DNA of 42,786 nt from an uncultured Tolumonas sp. (GTDB lineage: Bacteria; Pseudomonadota; Gammaproteobacteria; Enterobacterales; Aeromonadaceae): assembly GCA_937866945.1 (NCBI GenBank), contig CALMKU010000259.1, forward strand, positions 1 through 42,786, in the 5' to 3' direction. Shown here one piece after another: positions 35,588 to 42,786 of this stretch. The notes beneath the pieces are model-generated. The model did no database searches, was not told where the DNA came from, and was given only the letters and a program-made list of their open reading frames with translations. Position 1 is the first letter of the stretch. Each line of letters begins with the position of its first letter. The position numbers and the translations under genes are program-made.

Positions 35588-36958
35588 TTAATCGAGCTGA
35601 ACGGTGCAGGGCAGGCGAACGTGCATACATAATCCCCCGGTTGGGCGGTTATAAGCAGAGATGGTTCCACCATGAACTTCGATGGCACGTTTGGTGATGG
35701 CCAGACCCAATCCATCCCCCGGATTATTGTTACTGCGGAAGAATGGCTCAAAAATAGATCCCAGATTGTTGTCTGCCACACCGGGGCCGTTGTCAGCAAT
35801 TTCAATCACTAGCATATCGTCAGATTCTTGATGCACTTCAATTTCAATATGACAACCACGACCGGCGTGTTGCAGCGCATTACGGATCAGATTATCAAAG
35901 GCGCGCAGCAGCAATTCGCCCCGGCTTTGAATGATGATCCCTTCGTGCAGTGTGTTATCCAGCTGCAGTTGAATAACGCTGCCACTGTCTTTTGCTTCAA
36001 ACTGTGCATCATCGACCAGTGATTTCAGCAGTTCGATCAGATCGATATAGTCTTCTTTCGGTTGTGGCACACCCGATTCCATGCGGGCCAGCGTTAATAC
36101 TTCACCGACTAAACTATCCAGACGGTGACATTCCTGTTCGATGCGCTGCAGCATTTGCTCGGTCACTTCTGGTTTTTGCCGCATCAAGCCGATTGCCAGT
36201 TGCAGACGCGCCAGCGGTGAACGTAAATCGTGTGACACATCATGCAGCAGACGACGTTGCGCATCGATCGACTGCTTGAGTTTTTCCGCCATAGAGTCGG
36301 TATCTCGCCCCAACTCAGCAAATTCATCGTAACGTTTGCCTAATTTTTTGCTGACATGAATATCAAAATTACCCAGTGATACGGCTTTCAGTCCATCGCG
36401 CAATGTTTCTATCGGGCGGGAAACAGAGCGTGCCAGCCAACTGCTGAACAGTAAACTGGTCAGTATTATCATCAGAAATAAAAAGACCGGTGTATCAAGC
36501 AGTTCAAACATAATGTTGTGTGGAAATGGCGGCGGTTTCCGTTGCATGAAAATCCAATACACCTCGCCTGTAGAAAGCGTTATTTTTTCCACCCCCGGTG
36601 TATTTGCCTCATGCTCGGTGAGCCGTTGTGCCTCCGCCAGCACTTTAGGGTTGATGGTTCGCTCGAAAACATCTTTTCCCTGCTGGTCAACGACATAGGG
36701 GAGTGGTGGCCCGCCAGTGCCATCTTTATTGATATTCAGGTTTTGCGGTTTTACGATGTCCTGCAGCAGTTTTTTCCCGCCACTCAGCATGGTGCGGGCA
36801 ATCGATTCGGTAATGCCGTTCGGGCGATCACCGGTTTCAAGGTTGCTGTAAACCGCCTTTGCATCCTGATAGAGCGTGACAATCGCAGCAGTACCAATTC
36901 CTGTCAGCAATAGTGCAAGCCAGAAACTCAGTAATATTTTCCAGAATATCCGGCGCAT
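35588..36958 (-). CDS. CpxA-like sensor histidine kinase
   Basis: A 456-residue kinase (E. coli CpxA 457). Span 1 is at about 8-30, a periplasmic domain of about 125 residues follows, and span 2 is at 156-172. A HAMP linker follows (SVSRPIETLRDGLKAVSLG). The phosphorylated histidine is about His243, in HDVSHDLRSPLARLQ. The ATPase domain has the N box FDNLIRNALQHA, the G1 box DNGPGV and the G2 box GDGLGLAI. The N-terminal periplasmic domain looks unlike E. coli CpxA, so signal specificity may differ. It lies 3 nt after the regulator gene. It could be a CpxA paralog and not the ortholog. Confidence 0.87.
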   Translation of the reverse strand: MRRIFWKILLSFWLALLLTGIGTAAIVTLYQDAKAVYSNLETGDRPNGITESIARTMLSGGKKLLQDIVKPQNLNINKDGTGGPPLPYVVDQQGKDVFERTINPKVLAEAQRLTEHEANTPGVEKITLSTGEVYWIFMQRKPPPFPHNIMFELLDTPVFLFLMIILTSLLFSSWLARSVSRPIETLRDGLKAVSLGNFDIHVSKKLGKRYDEFAELGRDTDSMAEKLKQSIDAQRRLLHDVSHDLRSPLARLQLAIGLMRQKPEVTEQMLQRIEQECHRLDSLVGEVLTLARMESGVPQPKEDYIDLIELLKSLVDDAQFEAKDSGSVIQLQLDNTLHEGIIIQSRGELLLRAFDNLIRNALQHAGRGCHIEIEVHQESDDMLVIEIADNGPGVADNNLGSIFEPFFRSNNNPGDGLGLAITKRAIEVHGGTISAYNRPTGGLCMHVRLPCTVQLD

Positions 36959-36961
36959 TAA

Positions 36962-37651
36962 TTATTCCACCACCAGTTGATAACCGATGCCTCTGACTGT
37001 CTGAATGGGGGAACGGCCATCTTTAAGCGCGCCAAGTTTCTGGCGTAGATTACTGACGTGCACATCAATACTACGATCATAACGGGCCAGTGGGCGACCG
37101 AGCGTATGCATAGACAGATCTTCTTTGCTGATCGTTCTGCCTGCCCGGCGGCACAATATTTCCAGCAGATTAAATTCGGTGCTGGTCAGATCGAGCAAGT
37201 TGTCTTGCCACGCGGCACTACGACTGGCGGCGGAAATAGTTAAGGCGCCCACTTTCAGTGGTTGTAATTGACCGGAGTCTTGTTTATCCGGGTCGGCGCG
37301 GCGCAAGATCGCCCGAACGCGGGCAACCAGTTCCCGGGGGGTGCAAGGTTTTGAGACATAATCATCAGCACCCAGTTCCAGCCCGATGATGCGATCGATG
37401 TCATCGCCTTTGGCGGTGAGCATTAATACCGGCACATTACTGTGAATGCGTAAGCGGCGCAGAACTTCGATACCATTGAGTTTTGGCATCATGACATCCA
37501 GTAAAATCAGATCATAATCACCACTCAGCGCTTCTTCTAAACCACTTTCACCATCATGGTACATCTGTACAGCAAAGCCTTCATTGCTGAGGTATTGCCC
37601 CTGCATGCTGCACAGCTCGAGATCATCATCAACTAACAAAATGCGGATCAT
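36962..37651 (-). CDS. CpxR-like response regulator
   Basis: A 229-residue OmpR-family regulator (E. coli CpxR 232). The receiver domain has the acidic pocket VDDD and the phosphorylated Asp52 in LLDVMMPKLNG, with MLTAKGDD and DDYVSKP following. The winged-helix DNA-binding domain has LTSTEFNLLEILCRRAG and SIDVHVSNLRQKLG. The match to CpxR runs through the whole protein, notably LGLELGADDY-type and RAILRRA segments. AGGAAGG lies 6 nt before the ATG. A CpxR-box-like site lies about 85-98 nt upstream, suggesting autoregulation. Its gene is first of the regulator-kinase pair. Confidence 0.88.
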   Translation of the reverse strand: MIRILLVDDDLELCSMQGQYLSNEGFAVQMYHDGESGLEEALSGDYDLILLDVMMPKLNGIEVLRRLRIHSNVPVLMLTAKGDDIDRIIGLELGADDYVSKPCTPRELVARVRAILRRADPDKQDSGQLQPLKVGALTISAASRSAAWQDNLLDLTSTEFNLLEILCRRAGRTISKEDLSMHTLGRPLARYDRSIDVHVSNLRQKLGALKDGRSPIQTVRGIGYQLVVE

Positions 37652-37734
37652 GTAAACCTTCCTCTAATGATATACAGCGACATGATACGGAGGCCACAAG
37701 GCCGAACAATAGACTGTGCAGAGATATACTTATA

Positions 37735-37749
37735 TTTACGTAAAATTAC
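37735..37749 (-). promoter_or_regulatory. CpxR-box-like site
   Basis: On minus, GTAAT-TTTAC-GTAAA matches the E. coli CpxR consensus GTAAA-N5-GTAAA in 9 of 10 defined positions. It is placed upstream of the CpxR-like gene, as for an autoregulated pair. Confidence 0.55.
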
Positions 37750-37771
37750 ATATTATGGGTTCAGTTATCGC

Positions 37772-38389
37772 CTACAGGGTCTTTTCTGCCGTGCTGATTT
37801 GTTGGCGAAGCAAGGGTTCCATCATATCGCGGATCAACGGCTGAGCTTTTGCCGTCGGATGAATACCATCGTTAAACATCAATTCTGGTCGGGTGATGAT
37901 CGATTCCAGAAAAAAAGGCAGTAGCGGTGTGCCGGTTTCTTCCGCTAACTGAGGATAAATAGCCTCTAATTTTGCGATGTAAGCAGCGCCATAATTACGG
38001 GGAATTCTGATTTGCATCAGTAATGGTTTTCCACCCTGTTGCTGGATGATCTGAATTGTCTTTTTCAACGTTTGATAAGGAACGGTTGGTGGAAATCCAC
38101 GAATGCCGTCATTGGCACCTAATTCAATTAATACCCAATCTGGTTTGTGAAGCGCGAGCTGTGCCGGCAGACGCGCTAAACCATCCTGTGTGGTGCTGCC
38201 GCTGATGCTACTGTTAATGATGGTGACGGGGAACTTTTGCTCTTTCCACTGCTTTTGCAGTAATACCGGCCAGCTTTGTTCTGCGGCCATCATGTAGCCG
38301 GCGCTCAGGCTGTCTCCGAGTATTAAGAGCGTGCTAGCATGGATAGAAAGTGAGCACATAGATAATAACATCAGTAGGATTCCTCTCAT
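37772..38389 (-). CDS. tesA: Periplasmic thioesterase/lysophospholipase TesA
   Basis: A 205-residue SGNH hydrolase (E. coli 208). A signal peptide covers about 1-18 (ending IHA). The block GDSLSAGY holds the nucleophile Ser27. GANDGIRG is block III, and DGIHPTAKA holds the catalytic Asp and His. TesA cleaves acyl-CoAs, lysophospholipids and esters. The ribosome-binding site AGAGG lies inside the opposite gene. It is divergent from ybbA with overlapping start codons. The stop is about 120 nt before the regulator gene, with no clear terminator. Confidence 0.95.
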   Translation of the reverse strand: MRGILLMLLSMCSLSIHASTLLILGDSLSAGYMMAAEQSWPVLLQKQWKEQKFPVTIINSSISGSTTQDGLARLPAQLALHKPDWVLIELGANDGIRGFPPTVPYQTLKKTIQIIQQQGGKPLLMQIRIPRNYGAAYIAKLEAIYPQLAEETGTPLLPFFLESIITRPELMFNDGIHPTAKAQPLIRDMMEPLLRQQISTAEKTL

Positions 38390-39068
38390 GACACAACCTC
38401 TTATGATTCAGGTCAATAATTTGTCGCAACGGGTTTCAGTTGGTAAAGAGCAGCTTACCATTCTTGATCAGATCCAGTTACAGGTTAAGTCAGGAGAAAG
38501 CCTCGCTATTGTTGGTGCCTCCGGTTCGGGTAAATCGACGTTACTGGGTATGCTGGCGGGTTTAGATTTACCCTCGGAAGGGGAGATATTCATAGCCGGA
38601 CAAGCTTTACATCTGATGGATGAAGAGCAACGGGCTAAATTACGCTCAGAAAAAATTGGCTTCGTGTTCCAGTCTTTTTTATTGATCCCAGAACTTACTG
38701 CGCTGGAAAACGTCATGTTGCCGGCAGAGTTACGTGGCATCAAACAAGCCCGTGAGTTAGCGACAACCTTATTAAAAGAAGTCGGGTTAGGTGAGCGATT
38801 ACAGCACAAGCCCGCAAAACTATCCGGTGGTGAACAGCAACGAGTGGCTTTAGCGCGGGCCTTTATTTGCCAACCCGCGTTATTACTGGCTGATGAACCC
38901 ACCGGAAATTTAGATCAACACACCGGACAAAAGATCGCGGATCTACTCTTTAGAATGAATCAGGAGTCCGGTTCCAGTCTGGTAATTGTGACGCACGACG
39001 TAGCGTTGGCCACTCGCTGTCAGCGACAAGTGCATATGCAAGCCGGTCAGTTGGAGGAGTCGCGATGA
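38388..39068 (+). CDS. ybbA: ABC transporter ATPase YbbA
   Basis: A 226-residue LolD/MacB-type ATPase (E. coli 228). Walker A GASGSGKST is at about residue 45, with FVFQSFLLIPELTALENV (Q loop), [15 protein letters not shown] (signature) and LLADEPTGNLD (Walker B). The frame is open from 38331, but the ATG at 38388 has AGGA at 8 nt and gives the family length. It pairs with YbbP. In E. coli, work links YbbAP to removal of hydrophobic compounds from the inner membrane together with TesA; the tesA neighbour fits that. Confidence 0.95.
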   Translation: MTQPLMIQVNNLSQRVSVGKEQLTILDQIQLQVKSGESLAIVGASGSGKSTLLGMLAGLDLPSEGEIFIAGQALHLMDEEQRAKLRSEKIGFVFQSFLLIPELTALENVMLPAELRGIKQARELATTLLKEVGLGERLQHKPAKLSGGEQQRVALARAFICQPALLLADEPTGNLDQHTGQKIADLLFRMNQESGSSLVIVTHDVALATRCQRQVHMQAGQLEESR

Positions 39069-41500
39069 TTAAATTATTGTGGCGTCTGTTTTGCCGCATG
39101 GGCTGGCAAGGCGGATTACAGTGGTTTGTGCTGGCTCTGGCTGTCTGTATCGCATCGGTGCTGAGTGTCTCGCTGTTATCTGATCGTCTGACGCAAAGTC
39201 TGAAAGTGTCTGGCCGCGATTTTCTGGCCGCTGATCGGGTGGTGGAATCGGCAAAACCACTGCCGGATATCTGGTTACAACAAGCACGAGCAATGGGGTT
39301 GCAGCTTACGCAAACAACTGAGTTTTCGACTATGTTGCTCGCTGGCGACCAAATGCTGTTAGCTTCAGCGAAGGCCATCGATACTGGATACCCTTTTTAT
39401 GGCCGTTTACTTTTATCACCACAGCGCGAGGTGCGCCCCGGTGAACTTTGGCTTTCTCGCCAATTGATGTTGCTGCTACAGGTTAAGTTGGGCGATGAAG
39501 TGCAGCTGGGGTCAACGTCTTTGCGTGTGGCGGGCGAGCTACTGCAAGAGCCGGATCAGAGTTTTAATCCGCTGGCGCTGGCACCACGAGCCTTGATGCA
39601 TCAGCATGATTTAGGTGCGGCACAAGTCATTTTACCGGGAAGTCGGGTCATACATCGCTATCTTTTTCATGGTGCGGCGACGGCTCTGACCAACTGGGAT
39701 GAATGGCTGTCATCGCATTTGCAAGTCGGGCAAAAATTATTAAAACCAGAACAAGCTAACCGCAATTTGTCTCATCAACTGGAACGCAGTGAGCGTTTCT
39801 TCCGTGTCGCCTCGTTATTGGGGTTACTGCTGGGTGCCACGGCAATGAGCATCGCTATCCAGCAATATTCGCGTCAGACACAAAGCATGCTGGCATTGCT
39901 CAAAACCTTCGGTGCCTCGCGCCGGCAGGTCATGCAACTGCTGGGCGGGCTGCTCAGTTTGCTGTCACTGGCCGGGATCACTATCGGTTGTTTATTAGGC
40001 TGGTTAATTCATCGCTGGATGGTGTGGCAGCTGGGCAGTGCATTACCTGCTGAGTTGGCAACAGCGTCGAGCCAGCCGTTTATACTGGCGTTCGTATTAG
40101 GTGGCGTACTGGTGTCATTGCTCGTGTGTATTCCACTCTGGCGCTTATTGGATGTGCCTGCGTTGCGCGTATTACGTCAGGAACAGGAAAGCCGTGTGCC
40201 GGCCTGGCTGGCGTTACCGATGCTGATTATTGGTTTGTTACTGATTAATCTATTCTTGTTGCAAGATTCCAGACTGGTATTCGGTCTGTTGGGTGGCGTG
40301 ATTGCGCTGATCGCAGCGCTTGGCGGAATGGGTTATTTATTATTACGGTTATTACCGAAAGGCGTGACGGGCAGCAGCTTTTATCTGGCCGTTCAACACT
40401 GGCAACGGCAACCATTGGAGATCTTACATCAGCTCAGTGGCATAGCTTTGTCGTTGTTATTACTCGGTGTGGTGATCAGTGTCCGCAGTGAAATAGTCGG
40501 GGGCTTTCAGACTTTTTTACCTGCCGATGCCCCCAATCGTTTTATGATCAACATTCCTGATACCGACAAACCGGCCCTCGAAATATTCCTGCAGCAGCAT
40601 CAGCTGACGCATGCGCCGCTTTATCCGATCGTGCGGGGGCGATTGACGCACATTAATAATGAAGCGGTATCCCAACAAGATGAACAGTCAGGGCGGAAGG
40701 GTATTCACCGGGAGTTGACGATGACGGCACAGGCGCAACTGCCGACAGACAGTCTGATTGTCAGCGGTGAGAATTGGCAAGGCGCTATGCAAGGGCAAGT
40801 ATCGATAGAGCAAGGTGTTGCGACCGAATTAAATATCAAATTGCAGGATCGTCTGCGGTTTACCGTCGATGGTCAGGCATTTGAGGTCACAGTACGAAAC
40901 ATTCGTCAGGTCGACTGGCAAAGTATGCGCCCTAATTTTTTCATGATCTTCTCACCGGATGTTCTGCAGTCGTTTGCCGTGAACTGGATGACGAGTCTAC
41001 GTGTTTCGGCAGAACAGTTGCCGGATGAAATTGAACTGGCGCGGGCATTTCCAACCATAACATCGCTTAATATCGATACGCTGCTGAATAAGCTGCAAAG
41101 CGTATTAGATAAATTAGCCCGGGCCATGACCTTACTGATGTTACTGGTTTCTGCCGCTGCGATTCTGGTGTTACTGGTGCAGTGGCAAGCCAGTTTGCAA
41201 CAGCGCCAGATCAGCTTACTTTTGATGCGAACATTAGGGGCCAGACGTCAGCAACTACGCGATATGTTGCACTGGCAAGCGATCTTGTTGGGCGGGTTTG
41301 CTGGAATTACCGCGGCATTTAGCTGTGAGTTGATTCGCTGGTGGTTACATGCGGAATGGAGCGAACAGCCATGGCAGTGGTTACCTGTGCTGTGGTGGCT
41401 ATTACCGCTAAGTGGTGCCACCACCGTGCTATTGGTTTCGCAATTTACCTTGCAGCCACTGCTGCGGCGAACGCTTGCTGAGCGTTTACGGGCATTGTAA
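39065..41500 (+). CDS. ybbP: FtsX-like permease YbbP
   Basis: An 811-residue type-VII-like permease (E. coli YbbP 804). Span 1 is at about 15-35, a large periplasmic domain follows, then four-span FtsX cores at about 245-370 (VASLLGLLLGATAMSIAIQQY; LALLKTFGASRRQVMQLLGG) and at the C-terminus (LMLLVSAAAILVLLV; LLLMRTLGARRQQLRDM). A central cluster at about 378-480 adds more spans. Such duplicated FtsX proteins extract lipophilic cargo and do not import it. ATGA overlap with ybbA. Its stop is 4 nt from the convergent yfcH stop; no terminator is visible there. Confidence 0.94.
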   Translation: MIKLLWRLFCRMGWQGGLQWFVLALAVCIASVLSVSLLSDRLTQSLKVSGRDFLAADRVVESAKPLPDIWLQQARAMGLQLTQTTEFSTMLLAGDQMLLASAKAIDTGYPFYGRLLLSPQREVRPGELWLSRQLMLLLQVKLGDEVQLGSTSLRVAGELLQEPDQSFNPLALAPRALMHQHDLGAAQVILPGSRVIHRYLFHGAATALTNWDEWLSSHLQVGQKLLKPEQANRNLSHQLERSERFFRVASLLGLLLGATAMSIAIQQYSRQTQSMLALLKTFGASRRQVMQLLGGLLSLLSLAGITIGCLLGWLIHRWMVWQLGSALPAELATASSQPFILAFVLGGVLVSLLVCIPLWRLLDVPALRVLRQEQESRVPAWLALPMLIIGLLLINLFLLQDSRLVFGLLGGVIALIAALGGMGYLLLRLLPKGVTGSSFYLAVQHWQRQPLEILHQLSGIALSLLLLGVVISVRSEIVGGFQTFLPADAPNRFMINIPDTDKPALEIFLQQHQLTHAPLYPIVRGRLTHINNEAVSQQDEQSGRKGIHRELTMTAQAQLPTDSLIVSGENWQGAMQGQVSIEQGVATELNIKLQDRLRFTVDGQAFEVTVRNIRQVDWQSMRPNFFMIFSPDVLQSFAVNWMTSLRVSAEQLPDEIELARAFPTITSLNIDTLLNKLQSVLDKLARAMTLLMLLVSAAAILVLLVQWQASLQQRQISLLLMRTLGARRQQLRDMLHWQAILLGGFAGITAAFSCELIRWWLHAEWSEQPWQWLPVLWWLLPLSGATTVLLVSQFTLQPLLRRTLAERLRAL

Positions 41501-41504
41501 GGCG

Positions 41505-42404
41505 TTAATCTTCAAATATATGCTGCAGTGCTTCCTGTAATGTTGGGTAACGGAACTGGAAGCCTGCATCGAGTAAACGTGTTGGCCGCACATTTTGACC
41601 ATTCAGCAGCAGATCTGCCATTTCGCCCAATAATAATTTTAATACCCAAGCTGGTGTTTGCAGGACATGTGGCCGGTGTAGCGCTTTTGCCAGCATCATA
41701 CTGAAATCGGCATTACTCACCGCCTCTGGTGCGGTTGCGTTATAAATACCGCAACATTGCGGGTTTTCCAGCACAAAACGGATCGCATAGACCAGATCGG
41801 TACGCGTGATCCATGACACCATCTGTTTTCCTGAACCCAGTGGGCCACCAAGCCCGCACCAATAAGCCGGTAACATCTTGGCTAACGCGCCACCTTGCGT
41901 GCCCAATACCAACCCGAACCGCATGATACAGACACGGCATCCGAAGGCGGTGGCTTGTTGTGCCAGCTCTTCCCAATGTGCACAAACCCGATGAGGGAAA
42001 TCATGGTGAGATGGAATAAAACGTTCATCTATGGGCTCTGAACCTTGTGCGCCATAAAAGCCGATGGCCGATGCATTGATCCAGATCCGCGGTGCTGGGA
42101 GGCTATTTTTTAGTTTTGTCAGCAATGCTTCTGTGATCAGCCAACGGCTCTCACTGATACGGCGTTTTTGTTTCACACTCCAGCGTTTTGCTGCCAAAGA
42201 CTCGCCGGCTAAATTGATAATAGCATCCACACCATCGAGGGAATTTAGCTGTTCCAGTTGGATAACTTTTGAGTTATCCACAGCTAATTGCTTAACTGCT
42301 AACTTTGGTCGTCGGCTGACCAATAACAGTTCATGATCTGTCCGCAATAAATTGACTAATGATTGACCAATAAAACCAGTGGCACCTGTGATCAGGATCT
42401 TCAT
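41505..42404 (-). CDS. yfcH: SDR-family epimerase YfcH
   Basis: A 299-residue atypical short-chain dehydrogenase (E. coli YfcH 297). GATGFIGQSL (about residues 7-16) binds NAD(P). NLAGESLAAKRW and the active-site-like region IGFYGAQGSEPIDE follow, then the C-terminal DUF1731 part (LLGEMADLLLNGQNVRPTRLLDAGFQF). Substrate is unknown. AAGGCGG lies before the ATG. In E. coli yfcH lies a few genes from pta-ackA, as here, where pta ends the window. Confidence 0.92.
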   Translation of the reverse strand: MKILITGATGFIGQSLVNLLRTDHELLLVSRRPKLAVKQLAVDNSKVIQLEQLNSLDGVDAIINLAGESLAAKRWSVKQKRRISESRWLITEALLTKLKNSLPAPRIWINASAIGFYGAQGSEPIDERFIPSHHDFPHRVCAHWEELAQQATAFGCRVCIMRFGLVLGTQGGALAKMLPAYWCGLGGPLGSGKQMVSWITRTDLVYAIRFVLENPQCCGIYNATAPEAVSNADFSMMLAKALHRPHVLQTPAWVLKLLLGEMADLLLNGQNVRPTRLLDAGFQFRYPTLQEALQHIFED

Positions 42405-42519
42405 ATGACCGCCTTGCTGATAAAATGAGCAATTCGCAGAGAGAGAGACTGTAAACAGTATGTCGGATATGCGTATTCAGATGTTTTTTTCTTCAGATCA
42501 CGATTTCAATTCATTGATC

Positions 42520-42540
42520 TTATCCACATTTCCTGTGGAT
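42520..42540. promoter_or_regulatory. DnaA box with inverted partner
   Basis: TTATCCACA at 42520-42528 is the strong E. coli DnaA consensus. ATCCACA and TGTGGAT form an inverted repeat with a 5-nt spacer. GATC at 42496, 42516 and 42542 flank it. Another TTATCCACA lies within yfcH at 42274-42282. Confidence 0.5.
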
Positions 42541-42691
42541 TGATCTGTTAGCAACAGGCTGAGAAACAGTGATTATAGAAAAAGAAAGCTTGTAATTGCA
42601 TCAATCGATAGTTGGTTGTTCATTATCTTTCAGAACAGAAAAACGAATGATTTGTTTAAATTAAGTTTTAGATTGGAATATCAGGATGAAA

Positions 42692-42715
42692 AAAGCCCTG
42701 CTTTCACAGGGCTTT
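42692..42715 (-). terminator. pta terminator
   Basis: AAAGCCCTG / CAGGGCTTT, 9 bp with a 6-nt loop. On the minus strand it is followed by TTTTTTC, downstream of the pta stop. Confidence 0.85.
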
Positions 42716-42738
42716 CGGAACAGCTACAAAGCAGAGAA

Positions 42739-42786
42739 TTAATTCTGATTTTGAGTTGCCTGAATACCAGTCAGAGCGATGGTATA
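42739..42786 (-). CDS. pta: Phosphate acetyltransferase Pta, last codons
   Basis: Only the last 15 codons and stop are inside the window. They read YTIALTGIQATQNQN, which matches from memory the C-terminus of E. coli Pta (YTIALTAIQ followed by Gln-rich residues). Pta makes acetyl phosphate from acetyl-CoA in acetate overflow metabolism. The nearby yfcH supports it, since the two genes are close in E. coli. The tail is short, so the call rests on this motif plus context. Confidence 0.75.
   Translation of the reverse strand, partial: YTIALTGIQATQNQN

Larger units (their letters stand above)
42405..42738. other. Intergenic region between yfcH and pta, with a DnaA box
   Basis: A 334-nt region. 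It holds the palindrome ACTGTAAACAGT at 42448-42459, a perfect DnaA box TTATCCACA at 42520-42528 that forms an inverted pair with TGTGGAT, three GATC sites in 50 nt, and the pta terminator. The yfcH promoter must lie here, but no clear -35/-10 pair is visible. Confidence 0.6.

Noticed and set aside
42405-42738. Replication origin
   Set aside because: There is only one perfect DnaA box in the gap, no clear unwinding repeats, and none of the usual neighbours (dnaA, gidA, mioC).

Overview
The window is a compact, gene-dense stretch of gammaproteobacterial chromosome. Almost every protein reads as an ortholog of an E. coli K-12 protein, and several blocks keep E. coli or Vibrio gene order: rpoE-rseA-rseB-rseC, lepA-lepB-rnc-era-recO-pdxJ, fur-fldA-ybfE-ybfF next to seqA-pgm, sapABCDF beside ycjX-ycjF, tesA/ybbA-ybbP, and yfcH near pta. 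The wider mosaic does not match Enterobacterales. An Aeromonadales-type organism (for example a Tolumonas or Aeromonas relative) is my inference from this mix; it is not proven. I see no rRNA, tRNA, CRISPR array, insertion sequence, prophage or integrase.

Layout, left to right. Bases 1-1500 hold a terminator, a small lipoprotein gene with a pullulanase-like domain, and a Tim44-domain membrane protein. Bases 1600-5490 hold two tandem copies of the glucose PTS transporter gene (ptsG, EIICB), each with its own long AT-rich upstream region and its own terminator. Bases 5490-8730 hold ygfZ (Fe-S cluster maintenance), sdhE-ygfX (flavinylation factor and partner) and nadB (a flavoenzyme of NAD synthesis). 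Bases 8800-11550 hold the sigma-E envelope stress operon behind a recognisable sigma-E promoter. Bases 11690-17425 hold a tightly coupled run, lepA to pdxJ, with many 3-14 nt gaps or overlaps.

Bases 17500-21850 (minus strand) hold a fold-III PLP amino-acid decarboxylase with a structured leader, and yheS-rlmJ. Bases 21990-25090 hold slyD with a long metal-binding tail, fur, flavodoxin, ybfE and ybfF. Bases 25400-27600 hold seqA-pgm. Bases 27670-32910 hold the sapABCDF peptide transporter operon. Bases 33050-35550 hold ycjX-ycjF. Bases 35590-37650 hold a CpxRA-like two-component system with a CpxR-like box upstream. Bases 37770-41500 hold tesA divergent from ybbA-ybbP, and 41505 to the end hold yfcH and the last codons of pta.

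The region is mainly housekeeping and I did not find a clearly new multi-gene system. The most interesting signals are regulatory. They are the duplicated ptsG genes with shared TTGTTTC/GAAACAA elements and a 26-nt palindrome; a decarboxylase leader with a tiny Arg/Lys-rich ORF and a terminator-like hairpin; a possible small RNA convergent with ptsG; a perfect DnaA box in a GATC-rich intergenic region; and tesA/ybbA start codons that overlap head to head. All starts moved from the longest reading frame were chosen by ribosome-binding-site position and by family length recalled from memory, not from a search.
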